This document shows positions 1 through 9,200 of a DNA stretch of 64,000 bases, piece by piece. Origin of the DNA: Lachnospiraceae bacterium P6B14 (GTDB lineage: Bacteria > Bacillota > Clostridia > Lachnospirales > Lachnospiraceae). Below the pieces are notes generated by a model. It worked only from the letters and a program-made list of their open reading frames with translations, was not told the DNA's origin and made no database searches. Location: contig JHWZ01000003.1 of assembly GCA_000687695.1 (NCBI GenBank), positions 124,001 through 188,000 on the forward strand. The letters are read 5' to 3'. Numbering within the stretch: position 1 is the first letter of the stretch; every line of letters starts with the position of its first letter. A program made the translations under genes and the position numbers.

Positions 1-1
1 A

Positions 2-1279
2 AAGCTGGCGCTGGTCATGGTGGTGGTATTACCGTTACTCATGATAACGCTCGGCATAGTTATCAAGGTTGCATTTCCGAGATTCAACAGGATGCAGGAT
101 GGTATAGATCATCTGAATACGAGGGTGCAGGAAAACATAACCAACCAAAGAGTCGTAAAATCCTTTGTCAGGGATGACCATGAAAGACAGACCTTCGACG
201 AAGCGAATGAAGGATTGAAAAACAAAACATTAAAGGCTATTGGAGTTGTTATTTTTACTCTTCCTATTATGACACTCGCGATGAATGTAACAACTCTCGG
301 AGTGGTATGGTTCGGGGGAAAACAGATAATAACAGGTGACATGCCGATAGGAGATCTGACAGCATTTACGACCTATGTTGTACAGATTCTCATGTCCCTT
401 ATGATGCTTTCATTTGTTATAATACAGGGATCCAGAGCTATAGTTTCTTCGAAAAGAATCTGTGAAGTTTTGGACGAAGAAATAGATCTTTCGGATGAGA
501 CGGCTGCTCATCCTGAGCTTAAGGTTGAAAGCGGAAAAATTGAGTTTAAAAATGTCGGTTTTAAATACTATAAAAAGCACAAGGATTACGTATTAAAGGA
601 TATATCCTTTGTCATCAACCCGGGTGAGACTGTCGGGATCATAGGTTCCACCGGTTCGGGAAAAAGTACGATGGTGCAGCTGATACCTCGTCTGTATGAC
701 TGTGATGAGGGACAGATATTAGTCGATGGTGTCGACGTAAAGGACTACTCGCTCTATAACCTCCGAGAGGGTGTATCGATGGTGCTTCAGAAAAATGTCC
801 TGTTTTCGGGAAGCATTGCCGACAACCTCAGATGGGGTGATATGGATGCAAGTGATGATGAAGTTAAAAAGATGGCTGAGATAGCTCAGGCGGATCTGTT
901 TATAAAGGATTTCGAGGATGGCTATGAGAGGGATCTCGGACAGGGAGGAGTAAACGTCTCAGGCGGACAGAAGCAGAGACTCTGTATCGCGAGAGCTCTT
1001 CTGAAAAATCCCAAGATTCTCATACTCGATGATTCTACCAGTGCGGTCGATACAGCTACCGAGGCGAAGATAAGGACTAACTTAAAAGATTATCTGCCTA
1101 TGGCAACCAAGCTTATCATAGCACAGCGTATTTCATCCGTTATGGATGCGGACAAGATAATAGTAATGGAGGAAGGAAACATCGTGGGTATGGGAACCCA
1201 CGCGGAGCTTTTAAAGAGCAATCAGACCTACAAAGAGATCTGCTTCTCCCAGCTTTCCGAGAAGGAGGTGGCGATCTGA
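2..1279 (+). CDS. ABC exporter half-transporter, degenerate-site subunit (5' partial)
   Basis: The reading frame is open to the left edge, so the first membrane helices are missing. The visible part has the last transmembrane helices of a type IV ABC exporter followed by a complete nucleotide-binding domain. Walker A (GSTGSGKST) is at about bases 644-670, the signature is VSGGQ, Walker B ends LILDDS and the switch region reads AQRIS. In this superfamily an Asp replacing the Walker B catalytic Glu and a Gln replacing the H-loop His mark the non-hydrolysing half of a heterodimer. It overlaps the next gene by one base (TGATG), so the two are translationally coupled partners of the BmrC/BmrD or TM287/TM288 kind. 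The substrate cannot be read from the sequence; drugs or lipids are usual. Confidence 0.9.
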   Translation, partial: KLALVMVVVLPLLMITLGIVIKVAFPRFNRMQDGIDHLNTRVQENITNQRVVKSFVRDDHERQTFDEANEGLKNKTLKAIGVVIFTLPIMTLAMNVTTLGVVWFGGKQIITGDMPIGDLTAFTTYVVQILMSLMMLSFVIIQGSRAIVSSKRICEVLDEEIDLSDETAAHPELKVESGKIEFKNVGFKYYKKHKDYVLKDISFVINPGETVGIIGSTGSGKSTMVQLIPRLYDCDEGQILVDGVDVKDYSLYNLREGVSMVLQKNVLFSGSIADNLRWGDMDASDDEVKKMAEIAQADLFIKDFEDGYERDLGQGGVNVSGGQKQRLCIARALLKNPKILILDDSTSAVDTATEAKIRTNLKDYLPMATKLIIAQRISSVMDADKIIVMEEGNIVGMGTHAELLKSNQTYKEICFSQLSEKEVAI

Positions 1280-3138
1280 TGGCAGCGGTAAGAGGAAGCG
1301 TGGCAGCGGGCCCGGGAAGAAAATCAAGGGAAATGCAGATGCGAGGCGGAAAGCCGAAAAACTCGTCAGCCACCATAAAAAGAATAATATCATATCTCGC
1401 AGGGGATAAATATCTCATACTCGTGGCATTTTTGTTTGTAATAATCTTCTCTGTCGCGTCCATACTCGGTTCATATATGCTGAAACCAATCATGGACAGA
1501 CTTGCGGAGTGCGCTTCTGACATAGCGTCATCCACGGGTGATGTGACGGGAAAAATAGCGGATGCAGTGACAGAGCTGGCACGGATGTTACTTGTGATGG
1601 GTGCTATATACGGGGCGGCGATACTGACTCAGTATTTCCAGATGAGGATAATGGTCGGTGTGTCTCAGAGGACACTCATCCGCATAAGAAAGGATCTGTT
1701 TGATCATCTGCAGCGTATGCCGGTCAGGTATTTTGACACCAATACGGTCGGGGATATCATGTCCCGATTTACAAATGATGTGGATGCGATCGGTGAGATG
1801 CTGAATCAGACCGTGGTCCAGATGATAACCGGAATAATAAACATCGTGGGAGTCCTTATCATCATGCTGACCGAGAATATCTGGCTCTCATTGGTCACTA
1901 TCTTTATGACGCCGGTGATGTTTTTTGCGGCGATAAATGTCGCAAAAAAAAGCTCGAGCCACTTCCGTCATCAACAGGAGGCTCTCGGAAACCTGAACGG
2001 CTATATCGAGGAGACTGTTACCGGACAGAAGGTTGTCAAGGTGTTTAACCATGAGGAGGCAGCGGTAGCTGATTTCAAGGAGAAAAATGACAAGCTTAAA
2101 AATGAGCAGATAAAGGCTCAGTTTTTCGGAAGTATAATCATGCCGATCATGGGAAATATCGGGCAGATCTGTTATTCGCTCACCGCCATGATAGGAGGTA
2201 TTCTCTGTGTCGGCGGCGGACTGTCCATCGGCGGACTTACTATATTTGTTAATTATTCAAGACAGTTTTCGAGACCTGTGAACGAGCTTTCCATGCAGGT
2301 GAATACGATCTTTGCGGCCTTGGCCGGAGCGGAGAGGGTGTTTACCGTGATGGACAGTGATGTGGAGGAGGCTGATCCCGAGGATGCTATAGAGCTTAAG
2401 GATGTACGGGGAGAGGTTGTACTCAATCATGTAAGCTTCGGATACAAGCCGAGACACAAGGTCCTTAAGGATATCTGCCTTACTGTTAAGCCCGGTCAGA
2501 AGGTCGCGTTTGTCGGTTCGACCGGTGCCGGAAAGACTACAATTACAAACCTTCTCAACAGGTTTTATGATACTGATGAGGGTGAGATTCTCATCGACGG
2601 GAAGGAGATCCATTCCTACAAAAGACAGAGCCTCCGCTCGAGTATAGCGATGGTGCTTCAGGATACACATCTTTTCTCCGGGACGGTGCGTGAAAACATA
2701 CGTTACGGTCGCCCTGACGCCACCGATGAGGAGGTCGTGGAAGCGGCGAAGACAGCCAGTGCACACTCGTTTATCATGAGGCTGGAGGATGGGTATGATA
2801 CGGTGCTCGAGGGCGATGGCCTGAATCTGAGCCAGGGCCAGCGTCAGCTTTTGAACATAGCGAGAGCGGCGATCTCGAATGCGCCGATACTTGTTTTGGA
2901 TGAGGCAACAAGCTCTGTCGATACTCGTACCGAGATGCATATCGAACACGGTATGGAGAGGCTTATGAAGGGAAGGACGACCTTTGTTATCGCGCACAGA
3001 CTCTCCACGGTCAGAAACTGTGATGCCATCTGTGTGTTGGAGGCCGGCGAGATCATCGAGCGTGGTACACATGATGAATTGCTGGAGCAGAAAGGGCGGT
3101 ATTATCAGCTTTATACCGGCGCTGTGGAGTTGGCGTAA
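1279..3138 (+). CDS. ABC exporter half-transporter, catalytic subunit
   Basis: This 619-residue protein has an N-terminal six-helix membrane domain (about residues 45-340) and a C-terminal ATPase domain. Walker A (GSTGAGKTT) starts at about residue 413, Walker B with LDEA at about 540-543, and the H-loop reads AHRLST. These are all catalytic residues, unlike the upstream partner. Its own signature is altered to LSQGQ (about residue 517). In a heterodimer the canonical site would therefore pair this Walker A/B with the partner's VSGGQ, and the degenerate site would combine the two altered halves. The start ATG overlaps the upstream stop codon and is served by GAAGGAGG at 1261-1268. The exported substrate is unknown. 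Confidence 0.92.
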   Translation: MAAVRGSVAAGPGRKSREMQMRGGKPKNSSATIKRIISYLAGDKYLILVAFLFVIIFSVASILGSYMLKPIMDRLAECASDIASSTGDVTGKIADAVTELARMLLVMGAIYGAAILTQYFQMRIMVGVSQRTLIRIRKDLFDHLQRMPVRYFDTNTVGDIMSRFTNDVDAIGEMLNQTVVQMITGIINIVGVLIIMLTENIWLSLVTIFMTPVMFFAAINVAKKSSSHFRHQQEALGNLNGYIEETVTGQKVVKVFNHEEAAVADFKEKNDKLKNEQIKAQFFGSIIMPIMGNIGQICYSLTAMIGGILCVGGGLSIGGLTIFVNYSRQFSRPVNELSMQVNTIFAALAGAERVFTVMDSDVEEADPEDAIELKDVRGEVVLNHVSFGYKPRHKVLKDICLTVKPGQKVAFVGSTGAGKTTITNLLNRFYDTDEGEILIDGKEIHSYKRQSLRSSIAMVLQDTHLFSGTVRENIRYGRPDATDEEVVEAAKTASAHSFIMRLEDGYDTVLEGDGLNLSQGQRQLLNIARAAISNAPILVLDEATSSVDTRTEMHIEHGMERLMKGRTTFVIAHRLSTVRNCDAICVLEAGEIIERGTHDELLEQKGRYYQLYTGAVELA

Positions 3139-3146
3139 TAAATTTA

Positions 3147-3186
3147 ACATTTTTTACGATGGGTGTAGACAAACCCGAAAAAATGT
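3147..3186. other. Inverted repeat over the 3.2-kb promoter
   Basis: ACATTTTTT at 3147-3155 is mirrored by AAAAAATGT at 3178-3186, with GGGT/ACCC pairing nested inside. The dyad lies between the exporter stop codon and the secreted-protein gene and covers the -35 region. It could end exporter transcription or act as an operator. Confidence 0.4.
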
Positions 3187-3194
3187 AGTATAAT
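3166..3194 (+). promoter_or_regulatory. Sigma-A promoter for the secreted Ig-like protein
   Basis: TAGACA at 3166-3171, a 17-base spacer and a perfect TATAAT at 3189-3194, about 50 bases before the start codon. A small GGCGA/TCGCC hairpin follows in the leader. Confidence 0.75.
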
Positions 3195-3247
3195 AGTGAG
3201 CTGTAAAGAAAAAACGGCGATTTTTCGCCATTCAGAAAGGATGAAAG

Positions 3248-4120
3248 ATGATGAAAAAGAGTACTTACAGAGTATGCGGAATGGTTCTTGCTATGGCTGT
3301 AGCACTCGGAAGTGCGCCCGTGACGACGGGAATAGCAAAGGTTAAGAACGAAAATGCATCAAAGGCTGTTGTTGCAGATGCGGTTAGTGGTTCACCGGTT
3401 GTAGTATCCGGACCGACTGCACTTGATAAGACAGATGTAAACACTATGGCAGGTAAGAAAATCACTCTTACACTGAAAAATATTACGGGAGGATCAGCTC
3501 AGGCTTACGCAGTATCGTTTACATCGGATAATGAAGCAGTAGCTAAGCCTTCAACAAACACTGTTGCAGCTGATTTTACTTCGGTAACATGTACTATTGA
3601 TCTGCTTGCGAAGGGATCTGCAGTGATCACGGCAAATGCCGGTGGTTCGAAGTACACATGTAACGTTAATGTTGTTCCGGCCTTTTCAAAGGCGGATTTC
3701 TCGATGTATCGTCCGTCGAACTTCGTAACGGCTTATAAGAAGGTCAGCAAAAAGTACGCATGGTACTATGATGGAGAGTGGGGCAAGCCGGCTAAATACG
3801 GAAGCACCTACAGAGGCATCCGTATCGGAAAGACCATCAGTGATGTTACCCGTGAGTATGGTGAGTTGACTCTGAAAAAATGCAATAGAAAGAAGGACGC
3901 ATTCCTCTACGAGAAGCAGTTCAATTCAGGAAAGAAACTAAAGGTATCAAAGTATACCGAGTTTGTTTATAAAGACGGAAAGATCACCTATCGTCTCAGG
4001 ATTTACTTTACATCTGCAGGAAAGGTTCACGGATTTATCTATCTTGCAGGAAAGAGCTTTGAGAAAATCTCGAAGGATGACTACAGAAAAGGTAAGCGTA
4101 CCGGTGAGAGCCTGATCTGA
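3248..4120 (+). CDS. Secreted protein with Ig-like domain, function unknown
   Basis: This 290-residue protein begins with a lysine-containing N-terminus and a hydrophobic stretch (about residues 9-28) typical of a Sec signal peptide. Residues of about 50-140 look like a bacterial Ig-like (BIG2-type) beta-sandwich, with alternating strands ending in a run resembling 'KGSAVITANAGG'. The C-terminal half (about 150-290) is a basic, Tyr- and Lys-rich region without a family I can name. The start is set by AAAGG a few bases upstream. The gene has its own promoter (3166-3194) and a strong terminator (4146-4180), so it is probably monocistronic. A role at the cell surface is inferred from the signal peptide and Ig fold only. 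Confidence 0.75.
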   Translation: MMKKSTYRVCGMVLAMAVALGSAPVTTGIAKVKNENASKAVVADAVSGSPVVVSGPTALDKTDVNTMAGKKITLTLKNITGGSAQAYAVSFTSDNEAVAKPSTNTVAADFTSVTCTIDLLAKGSAVITANAGGSKYTCNVNVVPAFSKADFSMYRPSNFVTAYKKVSKKYAWYYDGEWGKPAKYGSTYRGIRIGKTISDVTREYGELTLKKCNRKKDAFLYEKQFNSGKKLKVSKYTEFVYKDGKITYRLRIYFTSAGKVHGFIYLAGKSFEKISKDDYRKGKRTGESLI

Positions 4121-4145
4121 TGATCCACCTGATAAAGAGTTAATT

Positions 4146-4180
4146 AAACCCCTGCGGGATTATCCCGCAGGGGTTTTGTT
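4146..4180. terminator. Strong intrinsic terminator between convergent genes
   Basis: A 14-bp perfect stem (4146-4159 with 4163-4176) and three-base loop is followed on the plus strand by TTTTGTTTTG. The stem starts with AAA, giving a short U run on the minus strand too, so it can serve both the secreted-protein gene and the convergent gene ending at 4196. Confidence 0.9.
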
Positions 4181-4195
4181 TTGCTTATGTAGTTA

Positions 4196-4588
4196 TCATA
4201 CCGGAGGTTCTGAAGGAGTTTCGCTCGCCTCGGTGTCCTCCTCGTTTTCACCTTCGGCACCCTCATTTCCTTCTTCCTCAGTTTCATCGGGGATGGACTT
4301 TTGAGGCTTGGAAAGCTGTATCAGTACGAGCATCAGTATCGACAGGACTATGGGCAGCCAGTATACCAACTGTTTGACTGTATCCGATGCTGTGATCGGG
4401 TATGTATTGAACCAGACGATCACTGCAAAGTAAGTGATGAAAGTTAGGGTTCCGAGCACGGAACCAAGTATGCGGGCGATGGATTTTTGGTCGCCGCCGA
4501 ACTTCGCCTTAGTGACGTAGTATACAAGAAAGAAAGCAACTCCTGAATCAAAAAGAGCAAACAGAAGCATACCGACGGATATTCTCAT
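4196..4588 (-). CDS. Small membrane protein with acidic C-terminal tail
   Basis: A 130-residue protein starting MRISVG, chosen because AAAGGAG lies six bases upstream on the minus strand; a longer frame up to 4639 has no ribosome site. Three hydrophobic segments (about residues 4-25, 42-62 and 73-92) predict an integral membrane protein. They are followed by a strongly acidic tail of about 35 residues rich in Glu, Ser and Pro. I do not recognise a family. Downstream it converges on the terminator at 4146-4180. Upstream lies a family A structured repeat and then tRNA-Leu on the same strand. Confidence 0.7.
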   Translation of the reverse strand: MRISVGMLLFALFDSGVAFFLVYYVTKAKFGGDQKSIARILGSVLGTLTFITYFAVIVWFNTYPITASDTVKQLVYWLPIVLSILMLVLIQLSKPQKSIPDETEEEGNEGAEGENEEDTEASETPSEPPV

Positions 4589-4622
4589 ATGGTACTCCTT
4601 TCTATACAGAAACGGGTAGCTG

Positions 4623-4801
4623 GCTGGGCCGCCAAACAAAGCAGAGATGATCTGTCACGTGATGGATGTGTCGCGAGCGTCGTTGCGCAGCGCGGGTATT
4701 GAAAACTCGAAGAGTTTTCTCTGCGCGCACAACGTGACGCTCGGGAAAAAAGCGAAAGCGTGCCATCACGGACAGATCAATCTGATTTGCCGCGGCCCAG
4801 C
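4623..4801 (-). repeat. Family A structured intergenic element, copy A1
   Basis: A nested imperfect palindrome. GCTGGGCCG (4623-4631) pairs with CGGCCCAGC (4793-4801). Inside, GATCTGTC plus CGTGATGG pair with CCATCACG plus GACAGATC. Then CGAGCGTC-GTTG pairs with CAAC-GT-GACGCTCG, leaving a two-base bulge, and the tip is GAAAACTC/GAGTTTTC. Read on the minus strand it carries the family A blocks GCGTCACGTTG and TGCGCAACGACGC. It lies between a minus-strand tRNA and a minus-strand gene, so it is co-directional like the other four copies. Confidence 0.85.
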
Positions 4802-4828
4802 GGGTTCAGGACCATCTCCTGTATAACA

Positions 4829-4856
4829 AGATAGCACGACCTACGTCGTGCTATCT
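4829..4856 (-). terminator. Terminator of tRNA-Leu
   Basis: A 12-bp perfect stem (4829-4840 with 4845-4856) with a four-base loop lies just downstream of the tRNA on the minus strand. The U-rich tail there is short (TGTT); the plus strand reads TTTTA, so it may work in both directions. Confidence 0.7.
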
Positions 4857-4860
4857 TTTA

Positions 4861-4944
4861 TGCAGGAGATGGGACTTGAACCCACACGTCCTTGCGAACA
4901 CAGGCACCTGAAGCCTGCGCGTCTGCCAATTCCGCCACTCCTGC
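4861..4944 (-). tRNA. tRNA-Leu (anticodon CAG)
   Basis: On the minus strand a full class II cloverleaf is visible. The acceptor GCAGGAG (4944-4938) pairs with CTCCTGC. The D arm has the GG box, and the anticodon loop UUCAGGU holds CAG (bases 4910-4908). A long variable arm is closed by UUCGCAAG, and the T loop is GGGTTCAAGTCCC. The 3' CCA is not encoded. A consensus promoter precedes it and a hairpin terminator follows, so it is a single-gene unit. The long variable arm excludes most species except Leu, Ser and Tyr; the CAG anticodon settles Leu. Confidence 0.97.
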
Positions 4945-4956
4945 GCACCAAGAGAT

Positions 4957-4985
4957 ATATTACCATTTTGAACAGGACTTGTCAA
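4957..4985 (-). promoter_or_regulatory. Promoter of tRNA-Leu
   Basis: On the minus strand: TTGACA (4985-4980), 17-base spacer, TAATAT (4962-4957), ending 12 bases before the mature tRNA 5' end. This is near consensus, as expected of a stable RNA gene. Confidence 0.88.
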
Positions 4986-5024
4986 GTGTTCATATAAAAA
5001 TCACAGAACTTTCCTATTTGAATG

Positions 5025-5053
5025 TTGCACGCGAAGCGATTTTGTGGTACAAT
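5025..5053 (+). promoter_or_regulatory. Promoter of the foldase-purL-maf unit
   Basis: TTGCAC (5025-5030), 17-base spacer, TACAAT (5048-5053), divergent from the tRNA promoter and about 60 bases upstream of the foldase start codon. Confidence 0.75.
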
Positions 5054-5115
5054 ATCAAAGTGTGCCGTTTTAAGGCGCAAAATACGTATTATTTGTTACG
5101 GAGGAAAGAAAGAAA

Positions 5116-6246
5116 ATGAACACAGCAAAGAAAATCATCAAAGAACAGGGGATCCAAAAGCCCGACAAGAAGGAAGCGAAGGCCGAGGCTAAGTCCAGGA
5201 AATACCTGATCCTCATCATCGTGGGAGCACTGGTAGTACTCGGGGGTATTTTTGTAGTGTGCTACACACAGCTCAGACCGCGCGCGATCCTCACGGTAGA
5301 GGGACCTGCGGCAAACGGTGAAACTGCGACACATACGGTTAACTATACAGATTCGGTATATGACATCTACCAGATGGAGTCAATGTATAACGCTTATGGA
5401 ATGGATTGGGATCAGACACAGGGCAAAGGAACACTTTCATCCAATGCCAAAAAGCAGATCATGCAGAACCTCAAGCAGAGAGAGGTTCTCGTAATGCAGG
5501 CAGAGAAGGACGGAACCGTTCTTGATGACGCAGAAAAAGAAGAGATCAACAAGGCTGTCGAGGAAGCGATGGCAACTATCTCTCAGATGCCGAAGAGCAT
5601 CAAGGGTCTCTCAGAGAGTGATGTTCGCGCATCCATCGAGAAGCAGAGACTGGCTGAGAAGGAAAAGAAAAAGATCATCGACGGATTTGATATCGATGAC
5701 GCGAAGCTTACTGCCGAGGTAAGCAAGACGGATTATCGTCAGTACACTCTTCAGTATTACACGATCTCAAAAGAAGATGAGACTTCAGATGCTGAAGAAA
5801 AGCCGATGAAGGATGATGCTACGATCCAGAAAGAAAAATCTGATATGCAGGAGCTCGAGACCAAGGCAAAGACTGCCGAGGACTTTACAAAGCTTCTCAC
5901 GGATGCTGACAATGACAGCAAGGATGATAACACAGGCATCACATATACTACCAGAAATCTTCTTGAGAAGGATGAGGATTTCGCAGATGAGGCGACCAGA
6001 GATCTCATCAAAAAGATGAACAATGATCAGGTATCATTCTTTGAGAGTGACAAGGCATTTTTCCTCGTAAAGATGATCAATAACAATGATCCCGAGGCAT
6101 ATGACAACGAGGTAAAGAACAAGATCTCCACAGAGGAGAACAACCAGTATCAGACCTACTATGACGAGACACTGAAAAAGCAGTACAAGTTCAAGGTTCA
6201 GTCATACTGGAAGAGTCGTGTAACTATCGGTGGAATCACAGCCTAA
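5116..6246 (+). CDS. Membrane-anchored PpiC/SurA-like foldase
   Basis: This 376-residue protein has a basic cytoplasmic N-terminus and one transmembrane segment (about residues 30-50), placing the rest outside the cell. Residues of about 90-200 form a Lys/Glu-rich helical region like the N-terminal chaperone domain of SurA/PrsA proteins. Residues of about 205-345 show the strand-helix pattern of a parvulin-type rotamase, including 'DFTKLL' and 'NDQVSFFESDKAFFLVK'. Such proteins assist folding of secreted proteins; whether the rotamase fold is catalytic cannot be told here. The start follows GGAGG (5100-5104). It is 15 bases upstream of purL and probably co-transcribed, although the two functions are unrelated. 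Confidence 0.75.
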   Translation: MNTAKKIIKEQGIQKPDKKEAKAEAKSRKYLILIIVGALVVLGGIFVVCYTQLRPRAILTVEGPAANGETATHTVNYTDSVYDIYQMESMYNAYGMDWDQTQGKGTLSSNAKKQIMQNLKQREVLVMQAEKDGTVLDDAEKEEINKAVEEAMATISQMPKSIKGLSESDVRASIEKQRLAEKEKKKIIDGFDIDDAKLTAEVSKTDYRQYTLQYYTISKEDETSDAEEKPMKDDATIQKEKSDMQELETKAKTAEDFTKLLTDADNDSKDDNTGITYTTRNLLEKDEDFADEATRDLIKKMNNDQVSFFESDKAFFLVKMINNNDPEAYDNEVKNKISTEENNQYQTYYDETLKKQYKFKVQSYWKSRVTIGGITA

Positions 6247-6261
6247 AAGGAGGAACTTTTG

Positions 6262-9200
6262 ATGGCGGTCAAGCGAATCTATGTCGAAAAAAAACCTGCG
6301 TATGCCGTGCATGCAAAGGAACTTAAAAAGGAGCTCAAGGAGTACTTAAGTCTCGGAGGTCTTAAGGATGTCCGCGTGCTGGTACGCTATGATGTGGAAA
6401 ACGTCAGTGAGGATATTTTTAAAAAGGCGCTCGTTACGGTTTTCTCAGAGCCGCCCGTTGATATCCTGTATGAGGACAGTTTTCCGACGGATAGTAATGA
6501 TCATGTTTTTTCGGTTGAGTATCTGCCGGGTCAGTTTGATCAGAGAGCTGACTCCGCGGAGCAGTGCGTACGCCTGCTGAAGGAGACTGAGGAGCCGGTT
6601 ATCCGTTCCGCAACGACATATGTGCTTTCGGGTGATTTCAGTAGTGAGGAACTTGAAAAGATCCACAGCTATTGTATCAATCCGGTTGATTCGCGCCAGA
6701 CCGACGAGACAGTTCCCGACACGCTCGTGGCAGTTTATCCCGAGCCTGAGGATGTGAAGATTTTTGATGGTTTTATAAGCATGGATGAGACCGAGCTTAA
6801 GAAGCTTTATGATTCGCTCGGACTCGCTATGACCTTTGCTGATTTTAAACATATTCAGAATTATTTCAGCGGCGGATGGGATTCGAATGAGTCACCCCGC
6901 GATCCGTCAGTTACGGAGATCAGGGTTCTCGACACCTACTGGTCAGACCACTGCCGTCATACTACTTTCCTTACGGAGCTTACCGACGTCAAATTCGAGG
7001 ACGGTGATTACAAGGCTCCGATCGAGGAAACATATAACAGGTATAAAAAGGCTCATGATGAGATGTATGCAGGTCGCGATGACAAGTATGTATCTCTCAT
7101 GGATATCGCACTTCTCGCGATGAAGGAACTGAAGGCTGCCGGCAAGCTCGACGATATGGAGGAGTCTGATGAGATCAACGCCTGCTCCATAGTAGTGCCT
7201 GTTACGGTTGACTATGGAAAGGGACCTGAGACCGAGGAGTGGTTGGTATTTTTCAAAAATGAAACGCACAACCATCCGACTGAGATAGAGCCGTTCGGTG
7301 GCGCCGCTACATGTCTCGGTGGTGCTATCCGCGATCCTCTTTCGGGACGTGGTTATGTATATCAGGCTATGCGTGTTACGGGTGCTGCTGACCCGACGAA
7401 GTCTCTCGCCGAGACGATGGAGGGCAAGCTTCCTCAGAGAAAGATCGTTACAGGCGCGGCTTCGGGTTACAGCTCATACGGAAACCAGATCGGTCTGGCT
7501 ACCGGTCTTGTCGACGAGATCTATCATCCGAACTACGCGGCCAAAAGACTTGAGATCGGTGCTGTTATGGGTGCCGCTCCGAGAAAGAACGTTATCAGAG
7601 AGAACTCCGATCCGGGAGATATCATCATCCTGCTCGGCGGACGTACGGGACGTGACGGATGTGGAGGAGCCACAGGTTCATCGAAGGCTCACACCACGGC
7701 ATCCATCGATACCTGCGGAGCTGAGGTGCAGAAGGGTAATCCGCCTACTGAGAGAAAGATCCAGAGACTCTTCAGACGTGGCGAGGTTGCTCATATTATC
7801 AAAAAATGTAACGACTTTGGTGCCGGCGGTGTCTCGGTAGCTATCGGAGAGCTCGCACCGGGACTTACGGTAGACCTTGATAAGGTTCCCAAAAAATACG
7901 CCGGACTTGACGGTACGGAGCTTGCGATATCAGAGTCGCAGGAGCGTATGGCTGTCGTTGTTGATCCGAAGGACGTGGACAAGATGCTCGGATTCGCCGC
8001 TGAGGAGAATCTGGAGGCAGTATGTGTGGCGACCGTGACAGAGTCTCCGAGACTTGTTCTCAGCTGGAGAGGCAATGAGATCGTAAACATCTCACGTGCA
8101 TTCCTGGATACAAACGGAGCTCACCAGGAGACGGAGGTTGTTGTATCAAGCCCGTCAAAGGATGATAATTATCTGACAACTTCAGATGACGTGACATCCT
8201 TCAAAACCGCTATGCTTCGCAGATTGTCAGATTTGAATAGTTGTTCTAAGCGTGGATTGGTCGAGATGTTCGACAGCTCGATCGGTGCTTGCACGGTTAC
8301 GATGCCCTATGGTGGACGCTATCAGATGACACCGATTCAGACCATGATCGCGAAGATCCCTGTTATGGATGGCGAGAGTGATGCGGTAACCATGATGAGC
8401 TACGGAATGGATCCGTATCTTATGAGCTGGAGTCCGTATCACGGTGCTCAGTACGCAGTGCTCACATCAGTGGCAAAGATAGTTGCTGCCGGTGGTGATA
8501 TGAAGAAGATCCGATTTACGTTCCAGGAATACTTCAAGAGAATGACTGAAGACCCGAAGCGCTGGGGCGAGCCGATGGCTGCTCTTCTCGGAGCATACGA
8601 TGCGCAGATGAAGCTGGGGTTACCTTCCATCGGTGGAAAGGACTCCATGAGCGGAACCTTCAACGATATAGATGTGCCTCCGACGCTGTGTTCATTCGCA
8701 GTTGATGTGGCACAGATTTCGGATGTGGTTACCGACGAGCTGAAGACTGCGGGCAGCAGACTGGTCAAGTTCAATATCGAAAAGGATTCGTATGATCTTC
8801 CTAATTTTGAGAAGATTATGATACAATATGATAAGATTACAACACTTATGCGTCAGGGCATCATAAAATCAGCATATGCTCTGGACGGTGAGGGAGTTGC
8901 TGCGGCGCTTGCAAAGATGGCGTTCGGTAACAAGCTCGGCGTGAAGTTCTGCAAGCATAAGGAGCCTGCTTTCTATTTTTCAAAGAACTATGGAGAGATC
9001 GTGGCTGAGATAGATGAGACGGATCTTGCAAAGCTCGATGCGGCCGGAATCGTATATGACAGACTGGGTAGAGTTCTCGACACACCGGAGTTCACCTACC
9101 GTGAAGAGAGCCTGTCTTTGGAGGAGGCACTCGAGGCATGGCAGAAACCGCTCGAAAAGGTATTCCCGACACATTCCGCACCTGAGGGACCGGCACTTCG

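Noticed and set aside
2257-3150. 297-codon open frame on the minus strand opposite the exporter gene
   Set aside because: It lies entirely antisense to a strongly conserved ABC transporter frame, has no ribosome site and its translation resembles no protein family.
4892-5119. 75-codon plus-strand frame over the tRNA-Leu region
   Set aside because: It runs through the tRNA gene and two divergent promoters, so it cannot be a coding gene.
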